Assembly: GCA_035765895.1 (NCBI GenBank)
Contig: DASTWL010000034.1
Coordinates: 1 to 64,000 of the forward strand
Direction of reading: 5' to 3'
DNA: 64,000 nucleotides
DNA from: Verrucomicrobiia bacterium
GTDB taxonomy: Bacteria; Verrucomicrobiota; Verrucomicrobiia; Limisphaerales; DSYF01
How positions within the stretch are numbered: position 1 is the first letter of the stretch; each line of letters begins with the position of its first letter. Positions 50,972 through 59,191 of this stretch are shown here, piece after piece. A model generated the notes under the pieces. It saw only the letters and a program-made list of their open reading frames with translations, was not told the DNA's origin and made no database searches. Position numbers and translations under genes: made by a program.

Positions 50972-51655
50972 TCAGATGCCGGCGCCGTCGGAAACAGCCT
51001 TGCCGCCCCATGCCGCATGGAGGCCGCACTCGCGCTTCTCATCGGCTTTCGCGGGGTCAAAATAGTCCCATTCGTTGGGGAGATCGTGCTGCCGCAAATA
51101 CGCCTCCATCTCCGCGTCGCTCCAGTAAAACACAGGGCTGACTTTGAGCGAGCCGAAATTGGCATCGGCGCTGACGAGGTCCAAGCCGGCCCGGTTCGGG
51201 TTTTGCACCTTGCGCAAGGCCGTCAACCAGACCGTGGGCGCCAGTTCCCGCATGCCGCGCTGGAAAGGTTCCAGCTTCATCACCGTGCTGAACGCCTTGA
51301 TCCTTTCCTCGTTCTCGGGCGTTGGCTCGGGCATCCCGCCGTAAACGGCGTCGTAATGCGCCGCGGTCAACTTCGGCAGGTAGGGCTTCAAATTCAGTTT
51401 CAGCCGGGCCTTCAACTGCTCGGCATGCCGGTAAGTCGCCGGCCGGTTGTAACCATGATCCACCCACAACACCGGAATGTCCGGCTGCACCTGCGTCACA
51501 AGATGCAAAATGACCGCCTCGTAGGGTCGAAAATTGGTCGAAACCAGGGCCCGGCCGCCGGCATGGGCGATGGCCCATTTGACCACGTCCAAGGCGCTTT
51601 GATCGCGCAGATCGGTGTTGAGCTGATTCAATTCTGATGGGGACAACTGACTCAT
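50972..51655 (-). CDS. cysH: Phosphoadenylyl-sulfate reductase without cluster cysteines
   Basis: The 227-residue reductase forms sulfite from activated sulfate using thioredoxin or glutaredoxin. The nucleotide-binding segment is ALVSTNFRPYEAVILHLVTQ and the active site is the C-terminal RECGLH, whose Cys is the only cysteine in the protein. The two Cys-Cys motifs that hold the [4Fe-4S] cluster of APS reductases are absent, which points to the PAPS type. The start at 51655 (MSQLSPSELNQ) is 11 bases after the DUF2061 gene. Confidence 0.93.
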   Translation of the reverse strand: MSQLSPSELNQLNTDLRDQSALDVVKWAIAHAGGRALVSTNFRPYEAVILHLVTQVQPDIPVLWVDHGYNRPATYRHAEQLKARLKLNLKPYLPKLTAAHYDAVYGGMPEPTPENEERIKAFSTVMKLEPFQRGMRELAPTVWLTALRKVQNPNRAGLDLVSADANFGSLKVSPVFYWSDAEMEAYLRQHDLPNEWDYFDPAKADEKRECGLHAAWGGKAVSDGAGI

Positions 51656-51666
51656 AAATGCTTGCG

Positions 51667-51894
51667 TTAAATCGTATAATCGTCCTTGGGCTTGACCCGC
51701 CCGAAGGACAGCTTGTTCCAAATCCGTTCATGCACGTAGTAGAGCGCCACCTTCGTGAACAGTTCCACAAACCCAATGCTGAAGGCCATTTTGACCTGAC
51801 CGGTCACCAAAAACGAAATGACAATCGTATCAACCGTGCCGGTTGCCCGCCACGAAATCGCCTTTACGATGCTCCGATGAGGTTTCTCAGTCAT
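51667..51894 (-). CDS. DUF2061 small membrane protein
   Basis: The 75-residue protein matches the DUF2061 family: RSIVKAISWRATGTVDTIVI, then SFLVTGQVKMAFSIGFVELF and KVALYYVHERIW. It has two hydrophobic segments and is probably an inner membrane protein. It is first in the cysH-cysD-cysN-cysI-cbiX transcript. Members are found beside sulfate assimilation genes in several phyla, so a role in sulfur uptake or regulation is plausible, but none is established that I know of. The operon promoter region contains a candidate operator (51982-52002). Confidence 0.9.
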   Translation of the reverse strand: MTEKPHRSIVKAISWRATGTVDTIVISFLVTGQVKMAFSIGFVELFTKVALYYVHERIWNKLSFGRVKPKDDYTI

Positions 51895-51937
51895 ATCGCG
51901 CGCCTTGCATCAACCCACCCGCCCCTCGGGAGAGACG

Positions 51938-51961
51938 AAAAATGGCGGCCGATTGCCGCCA
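51938..51961 (-). promoter_or_regulatory. Leader hairpin of the DUF2061-cys operon (TGGCGGC/GCCGCCA plus T run)
   Basis: A perfect 7-bp stem TGGCGGC/GCCGCCA with a 5-base loop is followed on the minus strand by five T, the form of an intrinsic terminator. It lies between the operator and the first start codon. A related palindrome is found at 58601-58622 ahead of yezD. It may be an attenuator or a second protein site. Confidence 0.55.
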
Positions 51962-51981
51962 GTAACACGAACGCCCACAAA

Positions 51982-52002
51982 TAACGACCTTTTACGTCGT
52001 TA
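51982..52002. promoter_or_regulatory. Candidate sulfur operator 1: TAACGAC-N7-GTCGTTA
   Basis: A perfect 7-bp inverted repeat with 7-base spacing (CTTTTAC) lies 88 bases upstream of the DUF2061 start, in the probable promoter of the cys operon. The same pattern occurs at 58641-58661 and, with mismatches, at 58566-58586 and 62922-62942, always before sulfur genes. The Rrf2 regulator at 58726-59190 is the likely ligand. Confidence 0.75.
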
Positions 52003-52064
52003 ATCTGCCAAACTCCCATTCGACGTCAAGCAGGATGATGCAAAGGGGCGTATCCGAGCCCATG

Positions 52065-52088
52065 AAAAACGAAAGGGCTGCGAAGCCC
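52065..52088 (-). terminator. Intrinsic terminator downstream of cysA
   Basis: The stem GGGCT/AGCCC with loop TCGC is followed on the minus strand by TTTCGTTTTT. It lies about 200 bases past the cysA stop and would separate the sulfate transport operon from the cysH operon promoter. Nothing else was found between 52003 and 52284. Confidence 0.6.
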
Positions 52089-52284
52089 CGGTTTCCGGAT
52101 CGGATTTGGGACCATCGCATTCCTAGGCACGCCTGGCTTGCATTTCTATCTGGTCGGCGCGGCCGTTCGCTCCGGATTAATTTGACGAGAATGTCGGCGC
52201 TCCCGAGGCCGTGTCCAGATACGCCGGATGCAAAAGGTCAGCAGTGGCTGCGATTCTGACCGGGGGGCAGCAGACTACATGTCA

Positions 52285-53355
52285 CTAAATCGAGTAATCC
52301 TCGGGGAAGACCCGGATGTTACGGAGCTCAACAAATAGGGTTTCGCCCAGTTTGGGGCTGAATTCGCGGAACTGCTCCTTGCTCAGCTGCACCACAAAGG
52401 GTGAACCATTATCGAGCCTGACGAGTTCCAAATGCGCCACCGGACCGGCGGCATGCTGGCGGACAACCCGGGCAGCCAACTGGTGGCGCCCGCTCGGTTC
52501 GCGCGCCACATGGATGTCATGCGGACGCACAAAGGCAACCGTTTCGGTTTCGTTCACCTCGGTTCCCAGCGAGGTCGCCGCCGAACCTATGACCAACTGC
52601 CCATCGCGGCGACGCGCGCGAAAGAGATTCACGTTGCCCAAAAAATCATATACAAAAGGCGACGCTGGGCGATCGTAGACTTCGTCGGGTGTGCCCATCT
52701 GCTCGACGCGTCCTGCACGCAAGACCGCAACCCGGTCGGCAACTTCCAGCGCCTCCTCCTGATCGTGCGTGACAAAGAGGGTGGTGACGTGAATTTCATC
52801 ATGCAACTGACGGAGCCAGCGGCGCAAATCCTTGCGCACCTTCGCGTCCAGCGCACCGAACGGCTCGTCCAACAATAGCACCTTTGGCTCGACGGCCAGG
52901 GCGCGGGCCAGTGAAACCCGCTGGCGCTGGCCGCCGGAAAGCTGCGACGGATACCGTCCTCCAAGCGGTTCGAGCTGGATGAGCTGAAGCAGCTTTTCAA
53001 CGCGCGAGCGAATCTCGGCTTCGCTCGGACGCGTCTGGCGCGGGCGAACCCGCAGTCCGAAGGCGATGTTTTCAAACACCGTCATGTGCCGGAATAGCGC
53101 GTAGTGCTGGAAAGCGAAACCTGCCTTGCGTTCGCTCGCGGGAAGGTGCGTAACATCATTGCCGTCGAACAGCACCTGCGATTCTCCCGGATCGGGGAAT
53201 TCTAAACCGGCAATCACACGCAGGAGCGTGGTCTTGCCGGAACCGGATGGGCCCAGCAAGGCGACCAGTTCGCCGGATTCCACTTTCAGGTTGACGTTGT
53301 CCAGCGCCGTGAAACTGCCAAAGCGTTTGGTGATGTTGCGAACTTCGATGCTCAT
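52285..53355 (-). CDS. cysA: Sulfate/thiosulfate ABC transporter ATPase
   Basis: The 356-residue ATPase powers sulfate import. It has Walker A ([17 protein letters not shown]), the signature [16 protein letters not shown], Walker B ([12 protein letters not shown]) and the switch His ([12 protein letters not shown]), followed by a C-terminal TOBE-like domain ([15 protein letters not shown]). The match to CysA, rather than to other MetN/MalK-type ATPases, is supported by the gene order sbp-M14-cysT-cysW-cysA. It starts 4 bases after cysW. Confidence 0.95.
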   Translation of the reverse strand: MSIEVRNITKRFGSFTALDNVNLKVESGELVALLGPSGSGKTTLLRVIAGLEFPDPGESQVLFDGNDVTHLPASERKAGFAFQHYALFRHMTVFENIAFGLRVRPRQTRPSEAEIRSRVEKLLQLIQLEPLGGRYPSQLSGGQRQRVSLARALAVEPKVLLLDEPFGALDAKVRKDLRRWLRQLHDEIHVTTLFVTHDQEEALEVADRVAVLRAGRVEQMGTPDEVYDRPASPFVYDFLGNVNLFRARRRDGQLVIGSAATSLGTEVNETETVAFVRPHDIHVAREPSGRHQLAARVVRQHAAGPVAHLELVRLDNGSPFVVQLSKEQFREFSPKLGETLFVELRNIRVFPEDYSI

Positions 53356-53359
53356 GAAA

Positions 53360-54235
53360 CTAGCTTTCAGCCGTGGTTTCCGCGGCGCTGCGCCACTCGA
53401 CCCAGGTCTTGATGCCCAAGGTCACCAGCGCCAGCAGCGTCAGGAGCGACGCCACGGCGAACGCGGCCACGAAGTTGTATTCGTTGTAAAGAATCTCGAT
53501 GTGCAACGGCATGGTGTTCGTTTCGCCGCGAATGTGGCCGGACACGACGGACACCGCACCGAACTCGCCCATCGCACGGGCATTGCAAAGGATCACGCCG
53601 TAAAGGAGGCCCCACTTCACGTTGGGCAGCGTCACGCGCCAGAACGTCTGCCAGCCCCCCGCGCCCAGCACCCGCGCAGCTTCCTCCTCGCTCTTGCCCT
53701 GCGCCTGCATCAACGGAATCAACTCGCGCGCCACAAAAGGGAAGGTCACGAAGATCGTTGCGAGCACGATGCCCGGCACCGCGAAAATGATCTGGATGTC
53801 ATGCTCGATCAGCCACGGCCCGAGCAATCCCTGCGCGCCGAACATCACCACGTAAATCAACCCCGAAATGACCGGCGACACGGAAAAAGGGAGGTCAATC
53901 AGTGTGATGAGCAGTTGTTTGCCACGGAACTCAAACTTCGCAATCGCCCAAGCCGCGCACACGCCAAACACGCAGTTCAACGGCACCGAGATGCCCGCCG
54001 CCAGCAAAGTCAGCTTCACGGCGCTCAACGTGGTTTCATCCGCGAACGACCCGAAGTAGGCGCCGAAGCCCTTGGCCAGCGCCTGCGCAAACACCGCTGC
54101 CAGCGGGATGAACAGAAACAAACCGAGAAACACCAGCGCCCCCGCGATGAGCAGCCGGCGAATCCACGCCGGTTCGCTCGTGGCGCGCGGCGGCGCGCCC
54201 TCTCGCTTGCGTCCAAGTGACGAAATCACATTCAT
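53360..54235 (-). CDS. cysW: Sulfate ABC transporter permease CysW
   Basis: The 291-residue permease has six predicted membrane helices and the EAA-type coupling loop ([20 protein letters not shown]). Family-typical phrases are [33 protein letters not shown] and [20 protein letters not shown]. The start at 54235 ([13 protein letters not shown]) lies 2 bases after cysT; an upstream in-frame Met would overlap cysT. It pairs with CysT as the membrane channel of the importer. Confidence 0.95.
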   Translation of the reverse strand: MNVISSLGRKREGAPPRATSEPAWIRRLLIAGALVFLGLFLFIPLAAVFAQALAKGFGAYFGSFADETTLSAVKLTLLAAGISVPLNCVFGVCAAWAIAKFEFRGKQLLITLIDLPFSVSPVISGLIYVVMFGAQGLLGPWLIEHDIQIIFAVPGIVLATIFVTFPFVARELIPLMQAQGKSEEEAARVLGAGGWQTFWRVTLPNVKWGLLYGVILCNARAMGEFGAVSVVSGHIRGETNTMPLHIEILYNEYNFVAAFAVASLLTLLALVTLGIKTWVEWRSAAETTAES

Positions 54236-54237
54236 GC

Positions 54238-55071
54238 TCAGGCCAGATGATGATGGCGGCTGTTCCACCACTGAATCAGGTTGATCGTGAGCAGCAGGAG
54301 GAAGGACGCCAACAGCATCACCATTGCCAGCGCGATGGCGCCCGCGTAATCGTATTGCTCCAGTTTCGTCATAATGAGCAGTGGGACGATCTCTGTTTTC
54401 ATCGGCATGTTGCCGGAGATGAAGACGACCGAGCCGTATTCGCCGAGGGCGCGGGCGAACGCCAGCGCGAAGCCCGTCAACAGCGGTGGAATCAGCGCGG
54501 GGAAGATGACGCGGCGAAACGTCTGCCAGCGGTTCGCCCCAAGACTGGCCGCCGCTTCCTCGACCTCCGTGTCAAAGTCCGCCAGCACCGGCTGCACCGT
54601 GCGAACCACAAACGGCAGTCCGATGAACGTCAGCGCCACCCAGACACCGACCGGCGTGAACGCAACCCGGATCCCGAGCGGCACCAGGAGTTTTCCGATC
54701 CACCCGTTCTGGGCATACACGGCCGTCAGCGCGATGCCCGCCACGGCGGTGGGCAGCGCGAAAGGCAGGTCCACGAGGGCATCCACGAGCCGTTTACCCC
54801 AAAAATCATATCGCACGAGCACCCAAGCCACGAGGAGTCCGAAAATGACATTCACCAAAGCCGCGGAAAGCGACGCCAGGAACGTCAGGCGATAGCTTGC
54901 CACCACCCGGGGCGCGGAAATGGCCGTCCAGAATTCCGCCCACGACATCGAAGTGGTCTTCCACATCGTGACCGCCAGCGGAATGAGCACGATCAGGCTC
55001 AGATAAAAGATCGTGAAGCCGAGCGTCAGTTTGAAGCCGGGCAACACACTCTTCTGGTGGAAGCGAAACAT
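54238..55071 (-). CDS. cysT: Sulfate ABC transporter permease CysT
   Basis: The 277-residue permease begins with [20 protein letters not shown], the usual CysT N-terminus, and has [20 protein letters not shown], the coupling loop [20 protein letters not shown] and [19 protein letters not shown]. Six membrane helices are predicted by eye. It forms the heterodimeric channel with CysW. It begins 2 bases after the M14-type hydrolase gene, which is an unusual partner. Confidence 0.95.
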   Translation of the reverse strand: MFRFHQKSVLPGFKLTLGFTIFYLSLIVLIPLAVTMWKTTSMSWAEFWTAISAPRVVASYRLTFLASLSAALVNVIFGLLVAWVLVRYDFWGKRLVDALVDLPFALPTAVAGIALTAVYAQNGWIGKLLVPLGIRVAFTPVGVWVALTFIGLPFVVRTVQPVLADFDTEVEEAAASLGANRWQTFRRVIFPALIPPLLTGFALAFARALGEYGSVVFISGNMPMKTEIVPLLIMTKLEQYDYAGAIALAMVMLLASFLLLLTINLIQWWNSRHHHLA

Positions 55072-55073
55072 GA

Positions 55074-55898
55074 TTATAGATTCGCAGCGTAAGCGATAAA
55101 GCGGCGGTATTCACGAAGCATCGTCTCCAATGCCACAACAAACGCCCGCTCCTGCAAATCCGGCGGGGCGTGTTGCGGCGTCTCAAATACGATCTCGAAC
55201 GGGCGCGGGCGCAACAGCGGTGGCGCGCTCAACACGCCCGAATAGCCTTGTCGGCAAATCCCCTGCCGCGCGTCAAAGCCGTCAATGACCGGGTGTTGAT
55301 TCACGGGCAGAATCGTTTCCGCCGCCTGCAACGCCGGACGCAGCAATTCCTCCGTGAACAGCGCGCCGCTGGTGAAGCCATACAGCCCATCGCTCGTGTC
55401 ATCCGTGTGCAGCGCGATCAGACCATCGAAACGGTTGTCGGTCAGTTCCCGCTCCAGCAACCGCACCTCGGGTTCGGTCGAGCCGCGCCAGAATTCGCGG
55501 TTCAAATCCTTGCCCGACGCGGCGTGGCGGGTTCCGGCGACGAAGCCAGCGAGATTGCAGACGGGATAGATCGAAAGATAGTAGCCGCGCGCAATTTCTG
55601 GTTTGCGCTCCAGATGTTCCGCAAAGCGGACGAGGCCAAACGCGCTGGCGGGCTCGTCGCCGTGCAGCCCGCCAAACAGCCCGATGTGAATGGACGCGGC
55701 GCCGCCCGGTTCCCCCAAAAACAAGTAGCGCGGCAGCACCGCACCTTCGTCATCGCACCCGTTCAGTGGCAATGGACTCGCAATAAACGCCGGCAAGCGG
55801 GCGGCCAAGGCATCCAGCGGCGCGAGGATATCAGCCAAGGAGCGCCGGCAATTGCTCGCTGGCGCTTTGCTAGCGTCCATGAGGGAGGAACGGCTCAT
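55074..55898 (-). CDS. M14/AstE-like zinc hydrolase inside the sulfate transport operon
   Basis: The 274-residue protein has the zinc motif His79-Gly-Asp-Glu82 ([11 protein letters not shown]), the substrate-binding DLNREFW (Arg134), and the third zinc ligand His164 in ALHTDDTS, as in M14 carboxypeptidases and succinylglutamate desuccinylase/aspartoacylase relatives. There is no signal peptide, so it acts in the cytoplasm. Its start overlaps the sbp stop (ATGA) and cysT follows 2 bases later, so it is an integral part of the sulfate importer operon. It might release sulfur amino acids from N-acylated or peptide forms; this is inference from context. Confidence 0.88.
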   Translation of the reverse strand: MSRSSLMDASKAPASNCRRSLADILAPLDALAARLPAFIASPLPLNGCDDEGAVLPRYLFLGEPGGAASIHIGLFGGLHGDEPASAFGLVRFAEHLERKPEIARGYYLSIYPVCNLAGFVAGTRHAASGKDLNREFWRGSTEPEVRLLERELTDNRFDGLIALHTDDTSDGLYGFTSGALFTEELLRPALQAAETILPVNQHPVIDGFDARQGICRQGYSGVLSAPPLLRPRPFEIVFETPQHAPPDLQERAFVVALETMLREYRRFIAYAANL

Positions 55899-56893
55899 GG
55901 CTTGAAGATCTGGTCAAACGTCCCACCATCGGCAAAGTGGGTCTTCTGCGCGTTCTGCCAACCGCCGAACGCATCTTTCACCGTGATCAAGTCCACCTTG
56001 GGAAAGCGCTCCAGATCCGCCGGATCGGCGTATTCCGGCTTGAAGGGGCGGTAGTAGTGCTTCGCAATCAGCTTCTGCGCTTCCGGTGAGTAGAGGTGTT
56101 CGAGGTATGCCTGCGCGACCTCAAGATTGCCCTTCTTCTTCGCGTTTTTGTCCACCACCGTCACCGGTGGCTCGGCCAGGATGCTGATCGAAGGCACGAT
56201 GATTTCAAACTCGCCCTTGCCCAGTTCGTTCAGCGCCAGAAACGCTTCGTTCTCCCAGGCCAGCAGCACGTCGCCGATGCCACGTTGGACGAATGTGGTG
56301 GTCGAGCCGCGCGCGCCCGAGTCCAGCACCGGCACGTTCTTGTAGAGCTTGGTCACGAATTCGCGCGCCTGGTCATCGCCGCCGTATTTCTTTTTCGCAA
56401 AGGCCCAGGCAGCCAGATAATTCCAGCGCGCCCCGCCAGAGGTCTTGGGATTCGGGGTGATGACCGACACGCCCGGTTTCACGAGGTCATCCCAATCTTT
56501 GATGCCTTTGGGATTGCCCTTGCGCACCAGAAACACGATGGTCGAGGTGTAGGGCGCGCTGTTGTGGGGCAGCCGCTCCTGCCAGTTCTTCGGCAGCTTT
56601 CCCGTGCGTTCCGCAATGGCGTCAATGTCGTAGGCCAGCGCCAGCGTGACCACATCCGCCGGAAGACCGTCAATCACCGCGCGGGCCTGCTTGCCCGCCC
56701 CGCCGTGGGATTGCTGAACGGTGACTTCGTCGCCCGTCTTTTGCTTCCAATACTCAGCGAACAACTTGTTGTATTCCTGATACAGTTCGCGCGTCGGGTC
56801 GTAGGAGACATTGAGGAGTTTGTATTCTTTCGCAACTGCGGGAAGCGTGACGGCTGCGGCCAGTGCGAATCCAAGGAGAGTTTTCAGTTTCAT
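55895..56893 (-). CDS. sbp: Periplasmic sulfate-binding protein
   Basis: The 332-residue protein has a signal peptide ([21 protein letters not shown]) and is the substrate receptor of the sulfate importer. Typical phrases are [91 protein letters not shown] and the late [16 protein letters not shown]. It is cotranslated with the M14-type gene downstream and follows the porin gene by 54 bases. Confidence 0.96.
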   Translation of the reverse strand: MKLKTLLGFALAAAVTLPAVAKEYKLLNVSYDPTRELYQEYNKLFAEYWKQKTGDEVTVQQSHGGAGKQARAVIDGLPADVVTLALAYDIDAIAERTGKLPKNWQERLPHNSAPYTSTIVFLVRKGNPKGIKDWDDLVKPGVSVITPNPKTSGGARWNYLAAWAFAKKKYGGDDQAREFVTKLYKNVPVLDSGARGSTTTFVQRGIGDVLLAWENEAFLALNELGKGEFEIIVPSISILAEPPVTVVDKNAKKKGNLEVAQAYLEHLYSPEAQKLIAKHYYRPFKPEYADPADLERFPKVDLITVKDAFGGWQNAQKTHFADGGTFDQIFKP

Positions 56894-56947
56894 GACCGTT
56901 ATCCTTTCGTTTTGAATGCTTGTCTATGGTTCTTCCGCCCCGGCACA

Positions 56948-58273
56948 TTAGAAGCGGAATTGCACGCGTGTGATGATGGCGTGCTCGTCCCGCAGGGATG
57001 CGCCGCTGAATTCCGTCCAGTTGTAATCCGCCGAAAACCGGACCTGCGGATTGAGATACCAGTTGATCCCGCCGCCGTAGCTGCGCGCGCGCGAAGGCGA
57101 TGTCGCCGCGCTGGCGAAGGTGGGAAACGCGCCGTTGTCCACATCCAGTTCAGTGGCACGTGCGACAACCTGCCAGGCGCCCCAGCCTTTCTTGTCTCCG
57201 AAACCGACCGGCCGGGCCGGCTTCACGCCACGAAAGGTGGATTCCTCGCCGGTGAGCACATAGGAGGCCGTCACCTGCCACGCGGTGTTCTCGATCGAGT
57301 CCGAAACCGCGCCATTGCGCAGTTCTTGTGATGACACAACGTATTCCGCGAGCAGGCCGAACGGGCCGTTGTAATAATAGAGCTGCGGCGCCACTCGCCA
57401 GACGGTTCCATCGTTAACCGTCCCCGAGTTCCATCGGAAGAACGTTTGTTGCCCCACGGTGCGGTAGCCCGACGGGGTGCCTTCCGAATCGCCGTAGGTC
57501 CCAGCGATGCCCAAACCGAGCCCTTTCAACGCATCGTTGTCGCTGGTGGCAAACGGCGTGACGAAGAGTCGCGCTGCGACGGTCTTCTCGTCGTCCGTGT
57601 CCGTGACCGTGCTGCCGCCATCCGTGGTGCCGTCGAACACTCCAACGTAATAGTCGAGCTTCCGATCCAACACCTCCCCGTGCAACGCGAGCCCGATGTC
57701 ACGGTTCGGCACAAGGCTGGTGGGATAGCCCATTTCATTAAACAGGTTGTTCTCCCGGGATTGGTAGCGTTCCAGGCCCACCGGCACCTTGACCTTGCCC
57801 GCGAGCACTTGGAATTCGGGTTTGATTTGCCAATTGAGCCATGCGTCGAGCAGCGTTGGCGTCGAGCCCGCAAAATCCGGCATGACCCGAAAATCAAACT
57901 TGTCGTAGAGCGTGCCGGTGAACTCGAGGCGCGCCCGTCGAATCAGGAACGTATCGTTGCCCGAGACGCCGCCATCGTCCGGGTAGAATCGTGCGTCCGC
58001 CTGCACCAGCGAACGCAGCCGCAGCTTGAAGGCGCCGTCGGCGCTTTCGAGCGCGAAGCCCTTCTCGCCCACGCTGAGAACGGGCGCGGGCTTGGCCTTG
58101 GCGGCGGCTTCCTGGTCGAGTTCCTGTTTGCGTTCGAGCACGCGCACTTTCTGGTCAAGTTGCTGGATTTGTTGTTTCAATCCCTCAATCGTGTCCGCGT
58201 CGTCCGCGGCGAATGAAGTTCCGATGACTTGCGTGCCCGCGAGCCCCGCAAGCAACCACTGGCTGAGTTTCAT
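56948..58273 (-). CDS. Outer membrane porin (OprP/phosphate-selective porin family)
   Basis: The 441-residue protein has a signal peptide (MKLSQWLLAGLAGTQVIGTS), a coiled coil near residues 28-58 (IEGLKQQIQQLDQKVRVLER), and a long beta-barrel part ending in Phe (RVQFRF). The phrase FLIRRARLEFTGTLYDKFDF and the region PTLLDAWLNWQIKPEFQVLA are typical of the O/P porin family. Its position between yezD and sbp suggests it admits sulfate or sulfonates across the outer membrane. The anion preference is inferred from context. Confidence 0.92.
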   Translation of the reverse strand: MKLSQWLLAGLAGTQVIGTSFAADDADTIEGLKQQIQQLDQKVRVLERKQELDQEAAAKAKPAPVLSVGEKGFALESADGAFKLRLRSLVQADARFYPDDGGVSGNDTFLIRRARLEFTGTLYDKFDFRVMPDFAGSTPTLLDAWLNWQIKPEFQVLAGKVKVPVGLERYQSRENNLFNEMGYPTSLVPNRDIGLALHGEVLDRKLDYYVGVFDGTTDGGSTVTDTDDEKTVAARLFVTPFATSDNDALKGLGLGIAGTYGDSEGTPSGYRTVGQQTFFRWNSGTVNDGTVWRVAPQLYYYNGPFGLLAEYVVSSQELRNGAVSDSIENTAWQVTASYVLTGEESTFRGVKPARPVGFGDKKGWGAWQVVARATELDVDNGAFPTFASAATSPSRARSYGGGINWYLNPQVRFSADYNWTEFSGASLRDEHAIITRVQFRF

Positions 58274-58373
58274 GTGTTGTTTGATTTTTCATTTTGCGCT
58301 CCTTCCAGTGGTCTGGTCAGTTGCTCTTGGGTTTCTCTGCTGAATGCCGCCGGTGTTCCGGTGGGCGAAAATC

Positions 58374-58559
58374 TCAATTCGGCGACCGCTCCAAGCGGAC
58401 GCGCTCCGTCTTCTCAATTTGGACCACCTGCGAATCATGCACCACGATTTGCACCACGCCGAAGCGCAGCGACCCCACCTGACGGCGAACCAGCTCGAGC
58501 CAGGCGTCTCCCGCCCCGCTCGCTGCGGGCATCGGCTGCTTTTGCATTTCGTGCTTCAT
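58374..58559 (-). CDS. yezD: YezD family small protein (DUF2292)
   Basis: The 61-residue protein carries the YezD core VGSLRFGVVQIVVHDSQVVQ, then IEKTERVRL. YezD-type proteins lie in sulfur operons in many bacteria, and in Bacillus subtilis yezD belongs to the sulfur-responsive genes. Their biochemical role is unknown to me. The start at 58559 (MKHEMQK) is preferred; a longer frame to 58610 would run over a candidate operator. It is the first gene of the porin-sbp-cysTWA transcript. Confidence 0.87.
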   Translation of the reverse strand: MKHEMQKQPMPAASGAGDAWLELVRRQVGSLRFGVVQIVVHDSQVVQIEKTERVRLERSPN

Positions 58560-58565
58560 TTTAAA

Positions 58566-58586
58566 TAACGAGTAATTCACTCGTCT
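58566..58586. promoter_or_regulatory. Candidate sulfur operator 3: TAACGAG-N7-CTCGTCT
   Basis: This site has the same 7-7-7 layout as operators 1 and 2, with five matching pairs between the arms. It lies only 6 bases upstream of the yezD start codon, so a bound protein or hairpin there could also hinder translation. Confidence 0.55.
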
Positions 58587-58600
58587 TTCTGATGAATAAA

Positions 58601-58622
58601 TTGGCGGCAATCATGCCGCCAA
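58601..58622 (-). promoter_or_regulatory. Leader hairpin ahead of yezD (TTGGCGGCA/TGCCGCCAA)
   Basis: A perfect 9-bp palindrome with a 4-base loop is followed on the minus strand by TTTATT. Its core is the same as that of the hairpin at 51938-51961 before the DUF2061-cys operon, and both sit between an operator and the first start codon. Confidence 0.55.
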
Positions 58623-58640
58623 ACAGGCCAAGTCGTTTAA

Positions 58641-58661
58641 TAACGACTTGATGAGTCGTTA
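58641..58661. promoter_or_regulatory. Candidate sulfur operator 2: TAACGAC-N7-GTCGTTA
   Basis: A perfect copy of the 21-base pattern seen at 51982-52002, with spacer TTGATGA. A further half-site precedes it, so AAGTCGTT-TAAT-AACGACTT (58630-58649) forms a second, overlapping palindrome. It lies 82 bases upstream of the yezD start and downstream of the Rrf2 gene. Confidence 0.75.
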
Positions 58662-58725
58662 ATTTATGAAGTGCGATGCCCAAGTCAACATCCGAGTGAA
58701 ATTTATTTCCGCTCCAGAAGCGGCT

Positions 58726-59190
58726 TCAAATCCCTTCGCCCCCCACGAAACCGGGGGCGAACACTTCCTTGTTCTGGACCGGTGCTCCCTTGGCCACGGT
58801 TTCCAGGGTCGCGCCGTCCATCAGGTTTGTGGCGTAGTTCCGCACGTCAAGAAAGACGCGCCGAAAGCGGCAGACGGGCTCCTGCGTGCAGCGCTGGTAA
58901 CCCGAGACGGAAACGCATTCGAGCGGCGCAATGATGCCATCGAAGTGCCGCACCACCTCACCCATCGTGATTTTCCCGGGCGCCTTTGCCAGCAGAATGC
59001 CGCCGCGCACCCCAGGCACGCTGTCCACCCAGCCCTGGCGCTTCAAATCGAGCACGATCTGTTCGAGGAAGCGCTTGGGCACGTCATTGCGGCGTGCGAG
59101 TTCGCGAATTGGAATGGGCCCGCGGCCGTAGTGTTCCACCAACGTGAACAGCGCCCGCAGGGCGTAATCAGTTTTTTTGGAGACACGCAT
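58726..59190 (-). CDS. Rrf2 family regulator, candidate sulfur repressor
   Basis: The 154-residue protein is an Rrf2-type DNA-binding regulator: MRVSKKTDYALRALFTLVEH, the winged helix with IPIRELARRNDVPKRFLEQI, and VPGVRGGILLAKAPGKITMG. Cys92, Cys101 and Cys107 (ECVSVSGYQRCTQEPVC) are spaced x8 and x5, near the positions of the IscR/NsrR cluster ligands, so it may hold an iron-sulfur cluster. CymR, a cysteine regulator, is in the same family. It starts 1 base after the transsulfuration gene upstream and ends just before the yezD promoter with operators 2 and 3. It likely regulates all three sulfur blocks. Confidence 0.92.
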   Translation of the reverse strand: MRVSKKTDYALRALFTLVEHYGRGPIPIRELARRNDVPKRFLEQIVLDLKRQGWVDSVPGVRGGILLAKAPGKITMGEVVRHFDGIIAPLECVSVSGYQRCTQEPVCRFRRVFLDVRNYATNLMDGATLETVAKGAPVQNKEVFAPGFVGGEGI

Positions 59191-59191
59191 G

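Noticed and set aside
51895-51940. Possible riboswitch in the DUF2061-cys leader
   Set aside because: The leader is short and I could not fit it to the SAM-I consensus or any other sulfur-related riboswitch; only the T-tailed hairpin is supported.
52035-52259. A 74-codon plus-strand frame between the cysA stop and the cys operon promoter
   Set aside because: It overlaps a likely terminator, has Arg-rich random composition and no recognisable motif.
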